A DNA stretch of 64,000 nucleotides from Hymenobacter monticola (lineage in GTDB: Bacteria; Bacteroidota; Bacteroidia; Cytophagales; Hymenobacteraceae). The translations under genes and the position numbers were made by a program. The notes beneath the pieces are model-generated. The model ran no database searches. It saw only the letters and a program-made list of their open reading frames with translations, and had not been told where the DNA came from. Shown piece by piece: positions 16,699 through 25,919 of the stretch. The number at the start of each line of letters is the position of its first letter. Positions within the stretch are counted from its first letter, which is position 1. The DNA lies in contig NZ_CP094534.1 of the NCBI RefSeq assembly GCF_022811645.1, positions 3,596,001 through 3,660,000 on the forward strand. The letters run 5' to 3'.

Positions 16699-16740
16699 TG
16701 CCCCACCGAACACGAGGCTCGACGGGGCAATATTTTTTCA
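16699..16740 (-). terminator. Probable terminator of the LacI-family gene
   Basis: TGCCCC at 16699 pairs with GGGGCA at 16729 in a hairpin that contains an inner CGAG/GCTCG pairing. Read on the minus strand it is followed by a T-rich tail (ATTTTTATTTA). It lies downstream of the LacI gene, which ends at 16994, and upstream of the envelope operon. Confidence 0.55.
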
Positions 16741-16794
16741 AAATGGAAAGACTGTTTTTTCAATTCAATAATGAAAAAGCAGTGGTTTCTTGAA

Positions 16795-16950
16795 ATGCAG
16801 ACCGTCATACCGCGCCCAGCCGAGGCATCTCACTCGGGACAGCAATTAATGGCATTGTAACAAAGCGGCAGAGATGCTTCGACTTTGCTCAGCATGACCG
16901 TTCTGGGTCGTCCGAGCGAGATGCCTCGGCTGCGCGTGGCACGATAGCCT
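16795..16950. repeat. Dispersed intergenic inverted repeat (GAGATGCCTCGGCTG type)
   Basis: The arm CGCGCCCAGCCGAGGCATCTCACTCGG (split here: 16811-16824 and 16825-16837) is mirrored at about 16912-16936 with a few mismatches. Between the arms is a phrase of the type 'GAGATGCTTCGACTTTGCTCAGCATGACC' (starting near 16871). With the terminator above, this accounts for most of the gap 16588-16993; no gene is supported there. Confidence 0.6.
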
Positions 16951-16993
16951 TTTTGTTCGTTGCGCTGCCCATCTTGTGCGCTTCACGCATTCA

Positions 16994-18172
16994 TTATATA
17001 CTCAATCTGAATAATTCCCCCTCTCCCTTCAGCGACGACTGCCGGATTCTTAAATCGCCGGAAATCACGAACGTGCGCGGCTGAAAATGCTCCTTCTGCT
17101 GCACCTGCTCCAGAAACAGCCGGGCGGCCTGCTGCCCGATGCGGTAGGGGTGGAGGTCGACGGTGGTGAGGCCGGGCTCAATCATGGCGGCCATGAATTC
17201 ATCGCCGAAACCCACCACGGCCATTTGCTGGGGCACGCGCACGCCGCGCTTTTTCAGGGCCACCAGCAGGTCGAAGGCATTAACGTAGTTGATGGCGAAA
17301 ATGGCATCGGGCGGCTCGGGCAGGGCCAGCCAGGCATCAAGGGTCGCTTCGGCCTCTTCCGTTCGAAAATCGATGTGCACTTCGTACTCCGGACGCAGGG
17401 GCAGGTGGTTGCGCTTGAGGGCGTGCTGGTAGCCGGCCAAGCGGTTGCGGCTGATGAGCAGCGACTCGGGCCCGGCCAGGATGGCAATGCGCCGCGCGCC
17501 CTGCTGAATAAGGTGCTCGGTCACATTATAAGCCCCGTTCCAGTCGTCGAGAATGACCTTGGCGCTGTCCACCTCGTTGCTCACGCGGTCGAAGTGCACC
17601 ACCGGAATGCCCCGGCAGGCACTGGGCTTTACGTGGTCGAAGTTCTCGGTTTCGCGCGAGTGGCAGATGAGCAGGCCGTCGACCTGGCTGGCCACCAGGG
17701 CCTGCACGTTGCTCACCTCGGTGCGGTAAGATTCCTTTGACTGACAAATCATTACCCGGTAGCCCGCCTCCGTGGCCACCTCCTGAATGCCGCTCACGGC
17801 GGTGGCAAAAAACGGCCGCTCAAGGTCCGGAATCAGCACGCCCAAGGTGTGGGTTTCGCGGCTTTTGAGGCTCTGGGCCAGCAGGTTGGGCTGGTAGTCG
17901 AGCTGGCGGGCGGCGTCGAGGATGGCTTGGCGCGTGACGGGGCTGATGTCGGTGTGTCCGTTCAGCGCCCTCGACACCGTGGAAGACGCCACCCCCACGG
18001 CTTTGGCCACGTCGCCGATGGTGGTTTGGGTGCGCCGCCGGTCGGGCACGGCCCCCTTCTTCTCTTCGGTGAAATGGTAGTCGCAAATCTTGCAGAGGTA
18101 ACGCTGCCGCCCCCGAACGAAGCCTGCCTTCAACACCGAATCCGAAAGCTTACATTTTACGCAGGTTATCAT
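16994..18172 (-). CDS. LacI-family transcriptional regulator with N-terminal zinc ribbon
   Basis: A 392-residue regulator. Residues 4-30 form a four-cysteine ribbon (C4-x2-C7 and C27-x2-C30, 'GRQRYLCKICDYHF') of the kind found at the N-terminus of IS1-type InsA and related transposase proteins. A normal LacI helix-turn-helix follows (about 50-72, 'TIGDVAKAVGVASSTVSRALNG') with its hinge. The sugar-binding core (about 105-385) includes 'LGVLIPDLERPFFA' and 'VVGFGDEFMAAMIEPGLTTV'. LacI proteins normally start with the helix-turn-helix, so the 45-residue front part is an added domain. The gene is divergent from the xylan/glucuronate operon, with a perfect 38-bp palindrome between them. It is therefore the likely local repressor or activator, responding to a xylan- or glucuronate-derived sugar (inferred). 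Confidence 0.94.
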   Translation of the reverse strand: MITCVKCKLSDSVLKAGFVRGRQRYLCKICDYHFTEEKKGAVPDRRRTQTTIGDVAKAVGVASSTVSRALNGHTDISPVTRQAILDAARQLDYQPNLLAQSLKSRETHTLGVLIPDLERPFFATAVSGIQEVATEAGYRVMICQSKESYRTEVSNVQALVASQVDGLLICHSRETENFDHVKPSACRGIPVVHFDRVSNEVDSAKVILDDWNGAYNVTEHLIQQGARRIAILAGPESLLISRNRLAGYQHALKRNHLPLRPEYEVHIDFRTEEAEATLDAWLALPEPPDAIFAINYVNAFDLLVALKKRGVRVPQQMAVVGFGDEFMAAMIEPGLTTVDLHPYRIGQQAARLFLEQVQQKEHFQPRTFVISGDLRIRQSSLKGEGELFRLSI

Positions 18173-18230
18173 TGCTAATTGGACTGATTTTAGAATTATG
18201 CCGTTGCAAGCTGAATCGTGGGCTCGTCAT

Positions 18231-18242
18231 GTGAGTACTCAC
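18231..18242. promoter_or_regulatory. Short palindrome GTGAGTACTCAC upstream of the LacI gene
   Basis: A perfect 12-bp palindrome 59 bases upstream of the lacI-type start. It could be a second regulator site or part of the regulator gene's own control region. No second copy was noticed. Confidence 0.3.
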
Positions 18243-18290
18243 TCAAATATACCCCACAAAAATATTTTTTCAGCACCGTGCCACGAAGTT

Positions 18291-18328
18291 AACTATCGGC
18301 ATCGTTTCCGGAAACGATGCCGATAGTT
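18291..18328. promoter_or_regulatory. Perfect 38-bp palindrome, probable LacI-family operator
   Basis: The sequence AACTATCGGCATCGTTTCC is followed directly by its exact reverse complement, with no spacer, centred between 18309 and 18310. The core CGTTTCCGGAAACG has the central CG and T-rich/A-rich half-sites typical of LacI-family operators. It lies in the divergent gap between the regulator gene and the uxuA operon, just upstream of a candidate promoter element. Confidence 0.75.
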
Positions 18329-18344
18329 TTGATTCGATTTCTTT

Positions 18345-18352
18345 TAAATTTG
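18345..18352 (+). promoter_or_regulatory. Candidate Bacteroidota -7 promoter element
   Basis: TAAATTTG matches the TAnnTTTG -7 consensus of Bacteroidota. The -33 TTTG is not at the usual distance (a TTTG lies 13 bases upstream instead of about 20), so only the -7 part is supported. The 38-bp palindrome would overlap the -33 region. Confidence 0.35.
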
Positions 18353-18497
18353 GGCGTTTTTGCGGGAATCAAAATGGTGAGTGTATCCATACATTCGGTA
18401 AATAATCAGCCGAGCTACCTATCTGCCGCTATTACGGTGCTCTTCTGGTCAAAAAGGTCAGGATATAACACAAATTGAATTTTTCCTAACTGCTGCC

Positions 18498-19742
18498 ATG
18501 CTTCACACAATGCGCTGGTTTGGGCCCCACGACCCGGTTTCGCTCTTCGACATCCGCCAGGCCGGGTGTGCGGGCGTGGTCACGGCCCTGCACCAGCTGC
18601 CCGTGGGGGCGGTGTGGCCGGTAGCCGAAATTCAAGCCCGCCAGCAGCTCATCGCCGCCAACAATGCCACCCATGCGCCCCTGCACTGGGCCGTGGTGGA
18701 AAGCCTGCCGGTGCACGAGGCCATTAAGAAAGGCTTGCCCGCGCGCGAGCAATACATAGCCAACTACAAGGTGTCGCTGCGCAACCTGGCGGCCTGCGGC
18801 ATCCGCACGGTGTGCTACAACTTCATGCCGGTGCTGGACTGGTCGCGCACCAACCTGAGCTACGAGATGCCCGACGGCTCGCGGGCGCTTCGCTTCGTGT
18901 GGCAGGACTTCGCCGTGTTCGACCTCTGCATTCTGAAGCGCCCCGGCGCCGCAGCCGACTACGAAGTGGCAGTGGCCGCGGCCGCCCGGCAGCAGTTCGC
19001 GGCCATGAGCGCCGAGGAGGTAGCTGCTCTTACTAATACCGTGCTGTTGGGCTTGCCCGGCTCGGAAGAGGCCTTTGAGCTGGCCAATTTCCAAAGCCTG
19101 CTGAACGAGTACGCCGAAATCGATGCGGCCACGCTGCGCGCCAACCTGCACTACTTCATTCAGCAAGTGGCGCCGGTGGCCCAGGAACTGGGCATTGGGC
19201 TCTGCATTCACCCCGACGACCCGCCCTACCCGCTGCTGGGCCTGCCCCGCGTGGTGAGCACGGCCAACGACCTAGCGGCGCTGTTTGCCGCCTGCGACGT
19301 GCCGGCCAACGGCCTCACGTTCTGCACGGGCTCGCTGGGCGTGCGGGCTGATAACGACCTGCCGGCCATTGCCCGGCAGTTTGCTTCCCGCATTCATTTC
19401 ATCCATCTGCGGGCCACCAAGCGCGAGGACAACCCGCGCAACTTCCACGAGGCCGACCACCTCGAAGGCGACGTGGACATGTACGCCGTGGTGCGCGAGC
19501 TGGTACTGGAAGAGCAACGCCGGGCCGCTAGCGGCGAAGGCGTGAGGGCTATTCCCATGCGCCCCGACCACGGCCACCAGATGCTCGACGACCTCAACAA
19601 AAAAACCTACCCCGGCTATTCCGCCATTGGCCGCCTGCGCGGGCTGGCCGAACTGAGGGGCCTGGAATACGGCATCCGGCGCGGCCTTGAAGCCGAAGCT
19701 CCATCCGCGGCGCACCTCACCGAAACCGCTGCCTACGCTTAA
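18498..19742 (+). CDS. uxuA: Mannonate dehydratase
   Basis: A 414-residue enzyme of the UxuA family that converts D-mannonate to 2-keto-3-deoxy-D-gluconate in the glucuronate branch. Family motifs are visible: 'MRWFGPHD' at the start, 'YNFMPVLDWSRT', 'CIHPDDPP', 'TFCTGSLGV', 'IHFIHLR' and 'RPDHGHQML' (metal and substrate ligands). There is no signal peptide, as expected for a cytoplasmic enzyme. It heads the first operon of the xylan locus and is followed after 21 bases by a GH67 alpha-glucuronidase, which supplies the (methyl)glucuronate. Uronate isomerase and the KDG kinase/aldolase are not in this window. Confidence 0.96.
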   Translation: MLHTMRWFGPHDPVSLFDIRQAGCAGVVTALHQLPVGAVWPVAEIQARQQLIAANNATHAPLHWAVVESLPVHEAIKKGLPAREQYIANYKVSLRNLAACGIRTVCYNFMPVLDWSRTNLSYEMPDGSRALRFVWQDFAVFDLCILKRPGAAADYEVAVAAAARQQFAAMSAEEVAALTNTVLLGLPGSEEAFELANFQSLLNEYAEIDAATLRANLHYFIQQVAPVAQELGIGLCIHPDDPPYPLLGLPRVVSTANDLAALFAACDVPANGLTFCTGSLGVRADNDLPAIARQFASRIHFIHLRATKREDNPRNFHEADHLEGDVDMYAVVRELVLEEQRRAASGEGVRAIPMRPDHGHQMLDDLNKKTYPGYSAIGRLRGLAELRGLEYGIRRGLEAEAPSAAHLTETAAYA

Positions 19743-19763
19743 CCCTCCCTCCCAATCCCACCC

Positions 19764-21881
19764 ATGCTGCTCCGGTCACTATTGCTTCTGTTGGTACTCG
19801 TTGGCGCCGCGCCCCTCTGCCGGGCCGACGACGGCTACCGGCTGTGGCTGAAGTACGACCTGGTGGCCGATGCCGGGCAGCGGGCGCAGTACCGCGCCGC
19901 CGCGCAGTTCATCAGCAGCAATGGCGCGGATGCAGTGCTGAAGACAGCGGCCTCAGAGCTGCAGCGTGGTTTGCAGGGCCTTTTGGGCCAGCCGGTGCCG
20001 CTGGTGGCAAAAGGGGAGAGCACCAAGCGCGGTATTTTGCTGGCAATTGACCCCTCCGCAAACGTTTTAGGAAATCCTGCCAGCAAGGAAGGCTACCGCA
20101 TTTCGACGCAGGGGCGCAACCTCGTGGTGACGGGTGGGAGCGGGGCGGGCGTGCTGTACGGCGTATATGCCCTGCTGCGGCAGGTGCAAACCGGGCAGTC
20201 GCTGTCCAACCTGAACGTGAGCAGCAGCCCGCGCATTCAGTACCGCCTGCTCAACCATTGGGACAACCCCAACGGCACCGTGGAGCGCGGCTACGCGGGC
20301 AGCAGCATCTGGAAATGGTATGAGCTGCCCCAGCTGCTCGACCCGCGCTACACCGACTACGCCCGCGCCAACGCCTCCATCGGCATCAACGGCGTGGCCA
20401 TCAACAACGTGAACGCCAGCGCCCGCTACCTCACAGCCGAATACATTCAGAAGGTAAAAGCGCTGGCGGGCGTGATGCGTCCCTACGGCATCCGGGTGTA
20501 CTTGTCGGTATTCTGGGCGGCGCCCAAGGTAATTGGCGGCCTGAAAACCTCCGACCCGCTCGACGCGCAGGTGAAGCAGTGGTGGACGGCCAAGGCCGAG
20601 GAAGTGTACAAGGAGATTCCCGATTTCGGCGGCTTCCTGGTGAAGGCCAACTCGGAGGGCGAGCCCGGTCCGCAGGACTACGGCCGCACCCACGCCGACG
20701 GCGCCAACATGCTGGCCGCCGCGCTGGGCCAGCACGACGGCATTGTGATGTGGCGCGCTTTCGTGTACAAGGCCGGCAGCGGCGACCGGTTCAAGCAGGC
20801 CTACGAGGACTTCAAGCCGCTCGACGGCACGTTTGCCCCCAAGGTGCTGGTGCAGGTGAAAAACGGTCCGATTGACTTTCAGGCCCGCGAGCCCTTCCAC
20901 CCGCTGTTCGGGGCCATGCCCAAAACGCCGCTGGTGCTCGAAGTGCAGATTACCCAGGAGTACCTCGGATTTGCCTCGCACCTGGTATACCTGGCACCGA
21001 TGTTCAAGGAGTGCCTCGACGCTGATACGCAAACCAAAGGCCCCGGCTCGACGGTGGCCAAGGTAGTGGACGGCAGCCTCGACCAGCACCGCATCAGCGG
21101 CATCGCGGGTGTGGCCAACATCGGCTCCGACCGCAACTGGACCGGCCACCCCATGGGCCAGGCCAACTGGTATGCCTTCGGCCGCTTGGCCTGGGATTAT
21201 AATCTGACTTCTAAGGCTATTGCCACGGAGTGGACCAAGATGAGCCTGACCCGCGAGCCCCAGGCCGTGGCCACCATCGTGGACGTGATGAACAAGTCGC
21301 GCGACATTTACGTGCGCTACACCACGCCGCTGGGCCTGCACCACATCATGGGCCAGAACATTCACTACGGCCCCGAGCCCTGGCTGGCCGACGCCGGCCG
21401 CCCCGACTGGACCGCCGTGTACTACCACAAAGCCGACGCCGCGGGCCTGGGTTTCGACCGCACAGCGGCGGGCTCCAATGCCCTGAGCTTGTACTCGCCT
21501 GGTGTGCAAAAGCAATGGGGCGACGCCAAGACCTGCCCGCTCAACTACCTGCTCTGGTTCCACCATGTGAGCTGGATGCAGCCGCTGCCCACCGGCCGCA
21601 CCCTCTGGAACGAGCTGGCCACCCGCTACTACACCGGCGCCGACTCGGTGACGTGGATGCAGCAGCGCTGGGCCAGCGTGAAGCCCCAGGTGGACCCCGC
21701 TCTGCACGCCGACGTGACGGCCCGGCTCGAAATTCAGCGGCGCGAGGCGCTATGGTGGCGCGATGCCTGCGTGCTCTACTTCCAAAGCTTCTCTAAGCAA
21801 CCCATTCCCGCACCCTTCACGCCGCCCACGCGCACCCTGGCCGACATCAAAACGCTGGTCGACCTCTACCAGCTGAAGTAA
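19764..21881 (+). CDS. GH67 alpha-glucuronidase (first copy)
   Basis: A 705-residue enzyme that removes (4-O-methyl)glucuronic acid from the non-reducing end of xylo-oligosaccharides. It has an N-terminal signal peptide (LLRSLLLLLVLVGAAPLCRA), so it is probably periplasmic. The catalytic triad of the family is present with the expected spacing: Glu298 (NSEGEPG, acid), Asp371 (GPIDFQ) and Glu399 (TQEYLG). Family phrases include 'LLNHWDNPNGTVERGYAG' and 'GLHHIMGQN'. It lies between uxuA and an SDR gene, tying release of glucuronate to its breakdown. A second GH67 is at 52336. Confidence 0.96.
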   Translation: MLLRSLLLLLVLVGAAPLCRADDGYRLWLKYDLVADAGQRAQYRAAAQFISSNGADAVLKTAASELQRGLQGLLGQPVPLVAKGESTKRGILLAIDPSANVLGNPASKEGYRISTQGRNLVVTGGSGAGVLYGVYALLRQVQTGQSLSNLNVSSSPRIQYRLLNHWDNPNGTVERGYAGSSIWKWYELPQLLDPRYTDYARANASIGINGVAINNVNASARYLTAEYIQKVKALAGVMRPYGIRVYLSVFWAAPKVIGGLKTSDPLDAQVKQWWTAKAEEVYKEIPDFGGFLVKANSEGEPGPQDYGRTHADGANMLAAALGQHDGIVMWRAFVYKAGSGDRFKQAYEDFKPLDGTFAPKVLVQVKNGPIDFQAREPFHPLFGAMPKTPLVLEVQITQEYLGFASHLVYLAPMFKECLDADTQTKGPGSTVAKVVDGSLDQHRISGIAGVANIGSDRNWTGHPMGQANWYAFGRLAWDYNLTSKAIATEWTKMSLTREPQAVATIVDVMNKSRDIYVRYTTPLGLHHIMGQNIHYGPEPWLADAGRPDWTAVYYHKADAAGLGFDRTAAGSNALSLYSPGVQKQWGDAKTCPLNYLLWFHHVSWMQPLPTGRTLWNELATRYYTGADSVTWMQQRWASVKPQVDPALHADVTARLEIQRREALWWRDACVLYFQSFSKQPIPAPFTPPTRTLADIKTLVDLYQLK

Positions 21882-21908
21882 GCAAGCGCTAACAACCTTT
21901 CCTTCGAT

Positions 21909-22739
21909 ATGAAAAATATACTTTCCTCCACCGGTCAGCATGGCCACTCCGAAGCAGTCGTCACCGAGGCGCAGCAGCGGCACGCCGACGTGTTTTCGCT
22001 GGAGGGCAAGCTGGCCCTGATTACGGGCGGCGGCACGGGCATCGGGCTGGCCATAGCCCAGTGCATGGCCGAAGCCGGGGCCACGGTGGTCATCACGGGG
22101 CGGCGCGAGGCGGTGCTGCAGGAGGCGGTGGCGACCATCGGCGAATCGGCTGAGTACGTGGTGAACGACGTGACCGATTTGTCGGCCATCGACGCCCTAG
22201 TGGCTGAGGTGGAGGCCTCCTATGGTCCGCTCGACATCCTGGTGAACAATGCCGGCATCAACCTGAAGAAGCCCGCGCTGGAAGTGACAGACGAGGATTT
22301 TAGCCGCATTCTGCACACGAACCTGCACTCGGTGTTCGCCCTCACGCGGGCCTGCGCCAGCCGCATGATGGCCCGCCAGCAGGGCGTGATTCTCATGATT
22401 TCCTCGATGGCCGCCTACTACGGCATCGACCGGGTGGTGGCCTACGCGGCCTCCAAGTCGGCGGTGGAGGGCATGGTGAAGGTGCTGGCCTCGGAGTTTT
22501 CGGGCCAGGGCGTGCGGGTGAATGCCATTGCGCCGGGCTTCATCGAAACGGCCATGAGCCGCACGGCCATGAACTCGGACCCCGACCGCCGCGACCGCGC
22601 CATGCGCCGCACGCCCATGGGCAAGTTTGGCCAGCCCAACGACATCGGCCATGCCGCGGTGTTCCTGTCCTCTGATGCGGCCCGCTACATCACCGGCGCC
22701 TCGCTGCCCGTGGACGGCGGCAACTCCATTGGTTTTTAA
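21909..22739 (+). CDS. SDR-family oxidoreductase, probable D-mannonate oxidoreductase
   Basis: A 276-residue short-chain dehydrogenase/reductase with the NAD(P)-binding motif GGGTGIG, NNAG, an active-site serine (MISSMAA) and the YxxxK pair (YAASK). The N-terminus is about 25 residues longer than the minimal SDR fold. Its place between uxuA/GH67 and SusC suggests that it interconverts D-fructuronate and D-mannonate, the step before UxuA, replacing the unrelated UxuB family. Gluconate 5-dehydrogenase-like activity is an alternative. Fold certain; substrate inferred. Confidence 0.85.
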   Translation: MKNILSSTGQHGHSEAVVTEAQQRHADVFSLEGKLALITGGGTGIGLAIAQCMAEAGATVVITGRREAVLQEAVATIGESAEYVVNDVTDLSAIDALVAEVEASYGPLDILVNNAGINLKKPALEVTDEDFSRILHTNLHSVFALTRACASRMMARQQGVILMISSMAAYYGIDRVVAYAASKSAVEGMVKVLASEFSGQGVRVNAIAPGFIETAMSRTAMNSDPDRRDRAMRRTPMGKFGQPNDIGHAAVFLSSDAARYITGASLPVDGGNSIGF

Positions 22740-22802
22740 TCCCGCCTGAATCTTTCACTCACAAAAACCTTTAAACCAATCATAAACAAAATTCCCACCA
22801 AC

Positions 22803-25800
22803 ATGAAATCACCCATACAAAAATCGGCCTTGCGACTGAGCTGGCCCTTTCTGCTTGCTACGGGGTTCCCGGTGGCAAGCAGCTTGCTAACGCCGGTGGT
22901 GGCCCAGGCCCAGGCCACCCAAACCGTGTCGGGCCGCGTGCTGGGCACCGACGGCACGGGCATTCCCGGCGTCAACGTGGTGGTGAAAGGCACCAACGTG
23001 GGCACCGTGACCGACGTGGAAGGCAAGTACTCGCTGCCGGCCGCGCAGGGCACCACGCTGGTGTTCTCCTTCGTGGGCTTCACGGCGCAGGAAGTGCCGG
23101 TGGGGCGCGATGCCACCATCAATACAGTGACGCTGACCACCGACACCAAAGCCCTGGATGAAGTGGTGGTGGTGGGCTACGGCACCCAGCGGGCCGAAGC
23201 CGTGACGGGTTCGGTGGCGTCCATCAGCGGCGAAGCGCTGCGCGAAGTGCCCGCGGCCAACATCACGCAGGCCCTGCAGGGCCGACTGCCCGGCGTGCAG
23301 CTGTCGCAAACCTCCTCCCAGCCCGGCGCGGCCACGCAAATCCGCATCCGCGGCACCCGCTCCCTCACGGCCAGCAACGACCCGCTGATTGTGCTGGACG
23401 GCATTCCGTTTCCGGGTTCTATCGGCGACATCAACCCCAACGACATTGCCTCGGTTGACATTCTGAAGGATGCCTCGGCCACGGCCATCTACGGCTCGCG
23501 CGGCGCCAACGGCGTGGTGCTCGTGACCACCAAAGGCGGCAAAAAAGGGCAGAAAGCCCAGGTGACCTACGACGGCTTTGTGGGCGCCAAGACGCTGTTC
23601 TCGCGCTTCCCCATGATGAACGGGCAGCAATTTGCGCAGCTGCGCAAGGACGCCGGCATCTACAAAAACACCCTCGACGAGTCCGACGACGTCAACACCG
23701 ATTGGCAGAAGCTGCTGTACCGCACCGGCTTCCAAACCAACCAGAACGTGGGCCTGAACGGCGGCACCGAAAACGGCCGCTACAACTTCAACGCGGGCTA
23801 CTACCAGGAGCAAGGCGTTATCCCGACCCAGCAGTACACCCGCTACTCGGTGCGGGGCACGCTCGACCAGGGCGTGGGCAAATACGTTCGGTTGGGCTTC
23901 ACCACCAACAACACCTACAGCCTGACGGAGGGCTCCAACGTGGGCGTGTACAGCTCCCTGACTTCGTCGCCCATCGCCAATCCGTACAACGCGGACGGGT
24001 CGCTGAAGCGGGTCATCAAAATGCCGCTGGACGACCAGTGGGTGACCACCAAGGACGTCATCGAGGCCAACAAAGACAAGTGGCTGAGCCAGACGCGGGC
24101 CTTTGCCAGCTACAACGCCCTCTTCGGCGAATTCAAGATGCCGGGCGTGGAAGGCCTGAAGTACCGCGTGAACCTGGGCGTGAACTACCGCCAGAGCCAG
24201 GGCGGCGGCTTTACGGGGGCGGGCATCAACAGCGCGGTGGCGACCACGCCTTCCTCGGCCTCGGTGAGCTACGGCCTGACCACCGACTACACCGTTGAGA
24301 ACATCCTGTCTTACGACCGCACCTTCGCCGGGAAGCACAACATCAACGCGTTGGCCTTGTATTCGGCCTCGAGCAACGTCTTCAACCAGACGCGGATTAC
24401 GGGCCGGGACATTCCTTCCGACGCGTTCCAGTTCTACAACATCGGGCTGGCGGCCACCGACATTGTGGTGAACCCCGGGGAACAGATTTACTCGAAATTC
24501 GGGTTGCTGTCCTACATGGGCCGTGTGATGTATTCCTACGACGACCGGTACCTGCTGTCGGCCACGCTGCGTTCGGACGGCTCCTCGCGCCTGGCCCCCG
24601 GCCACAAGTGGAACACCTACCCGGCCGTGTCGGTTGGCTGGAACGTGGCCAAAGAAGGCTTCATGCAGGACGTGACGGCCGTGAACATGCTGAAGCTGCG
24701 CGCCGGCTACGGCGTCACGTCGAACCAGGCGGTGAACCCTTACTCCACCCTGGGCCGCCTCTCCACCCGCCCCTACAACTTTGGCCCCACCGGCTATCAG
24801 ACGGGCCTGTTCGTGACCGAACTGCCTAACCCTACGCTGGGCTGGGAGTACTCGAAGACCTGGAACTACGCCCTGGACTTCGCCTTGCTGAAAAACCGTC
24901 TGTCGGGTACGGTGGAGTACTACATCACCAACACCGAAAACCTGCTGCTTGGCTTGCCGCTGCCGGCCACTTCGGGCGTGAACAGCTACACGGCCAACAT
25001 CGGTGCCACCCAGAACAAAGGCATCGAGCTGTCGCTGAACGGCGTGATTCTGGAAAACCTGAACGGCTGGACCTGGGAAGCGGGCGTCAACCTGTACGCC
25101 AACCGCAACAAGATTACCTCGCTGGCCGGTGAGCAGCAGCGCGACGAAGGCAACTGGTGGTTTGTGGGCAAGCCCATCAACGTGGTGTACGACTACGAGA
25201 AAGTGGGCCTGTGGCAGCAGGAAGACCCCTACCTGAACGTGCTGGAGCCCGGCGGAAACGTGGGCATGATTAAGGTGAAATACACCGGCGGCTACAAGCC
25301 CGACGGTACTCCTGAGCGTCCCATTGGCGTGCTCGACCGCCAGATTCTGGACGTGAACCCCAACTTCCTGGGTGGCTTCAACACCCGCGTGGCCTACAAA
25401 GGCTTCGACTTGTCGGTAGTGGGTGCCTTCCAAAACGGCGGCCTGCTCAACAGCACCCTCTACGGCTCGTCGGGCTACCTGAACCTGCTGAACGGCCGTC
25501 GCGGCAACGTGCAAGTGGACTACTGGACGCCCACCAACACCGGCGCCAAGTACCCCAAGCCGGGCGGCATCACCAGCGGCGACAACCCCAAATACGGCTC
25601 GACGCTCGGCTACTTCGATGCTTCCTACCTGAAAGTGCGCACCATTTCGCTGGGCTATAACTTCGACAACATGACGTGGCTGAAGAATGCCGGCGTGAGC
25701 CGCCTGCGCCTCTACGCCACGGCCCAGAACCCCTTCGTGTTCTTCTCGCCCTACAAGAAAGAGTCGGGCATGGACCCCGAAACCAATTCCTTCGGCGACG

Positions 25801-25907
25801 AAAACGCGGCCGTGCCCCTGGCCCAGAACCTGCGCCGCATCCTGACGCTGGGCACCAACGCCCCGGCCACCCGCACCTACATCGTGGGCCTCAACCTCAC
25901 TTTCTAA
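22803..25907 (+). CDS. SusC-like TonB-dependent outer-membrane transporter
   Basis: A 1034-residue outer-membrane importer. The signal peptide (cleavage near AQAQA, about residue 39) is followed by a carboxypeptidase-regulatory-like domain (about 41-125). Next come a TonB-box region (LDEVVVVGYGT), the plug ('ALQGRLPGVQ', 'PLIVLDGIP', 'ASATAIYGSRGANGV') and a beta-barrel ending in a terminal phenylalanine (GLNLTF). It forms a pair with the SusD gene 12 bases downstream. By context it takes up xylo-oligosaccharides cut by the GH10 enzyme. It is in the same operon as uxuA, GH67 and the SDR. Confidence 0.97.
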   Translation: MKSPIQKSALRLSWPFLLATGFPVASSLLTPVVAQAQATQTVSGRVLGTDGTGIPGVNVVVKGTNVGTVTDVEGKYSLPAAQGTTLVFSFVGFTAQEVPVGRDATINTVTLTTDTKALDEVVVVGYGTQRAEAVTGSVASISGEALREVPAANITQALQGRLPGVQLSQTSSQPGAATQIRIRGTRSLTASNDPLIVLDGIPFPGSIGDINPNDIASVDILKDASATAIYGSRGANGVVLVTTKGGKKGQKAQVTYDGFVGAKTLFSRFPMMNGQQFAQLRKDAGIYKNTLDESDDVNTDWQKLLYRTGFQTNQNVGLNGGTENGRYNFNAGYYQEQGVIPTQQYTRYSVRGTLDQGVGKYVRLGFTTNNTYSLTEGSNVGVYSSLTSSPIANPYNADGSLKRVIKMPLDDQWVTTKDVIEANKDKWLSQTRAFASYNALFGEFKMPGVEGLKYRVNLGVNYRQSQGGGFTGAGINSAVATTPSSASVSYGLTTDYTVENILSYDRTFAGKHNINALALYSASSNVFNQTRITGRDIPSDAFQFYNIGLAATDIVVNPGEQIYSKFGLLSYMGRVMYSYDDRYLLSATLRSDGSSRLAPGHKWNTYPAVSVGWNVAKEGFMQDVTAVNMLKLRAGYGVTSNQAVNPYSTLGRLSTRPYNFGPTGYQTGLFVTELPNPTLGWEYSKTWNYALDFALLKNRLSGTVEYYITNTENLLLGLPLPATSGVNSYTANIGATQNKGIELSLNGVILENLNGWTWEAGVNLYANRNKITSLAGEQQRDEGNWWFVGKPINVVYDYEKVGLWQQEDPYLNVLEPGGNVGMIKVKYTGGYKPDGTPERPIGVLDRQILDVNPNFLGGFNTRVAYKGFDLSVVGAFQNGGLLNSTLYGSSGYLNLLNGRRGNVQVDYWTPTNTGAKYPKPGGITSGDNPKYGSTLGYFDASYLKVRTISLGYNFDNMTWLKNAGVSRLRLYATAQNPFVFFSPYKKESGMDPETNSFGDENAAVPLAQNLRRILTLGTNAPATRTYIVGLNLTF

Positions 25908-25919
25908 GCAACTCAACCG

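Noticed and set aside
16937..16956. TGGCACG sequence resembling a sigma54 -24 box, of interest because of the NtrC-type activator
   Set aside because: No TTGC/GC element follows at the required spacing; it is part of the dispersed inverted repeat.
22887..25916. A 1009-codon open frame antisense to the SusC gene, with similar long antisense frames at 3969-6398, 20067-21707, 25944-27923 and 28206-29699
   Set aside because: These lie opposite clear genes in GC-rich DNA and translate to H/G/V/R/Q-rich sequence with no fold-like pattern; they are by-products of codon bias.
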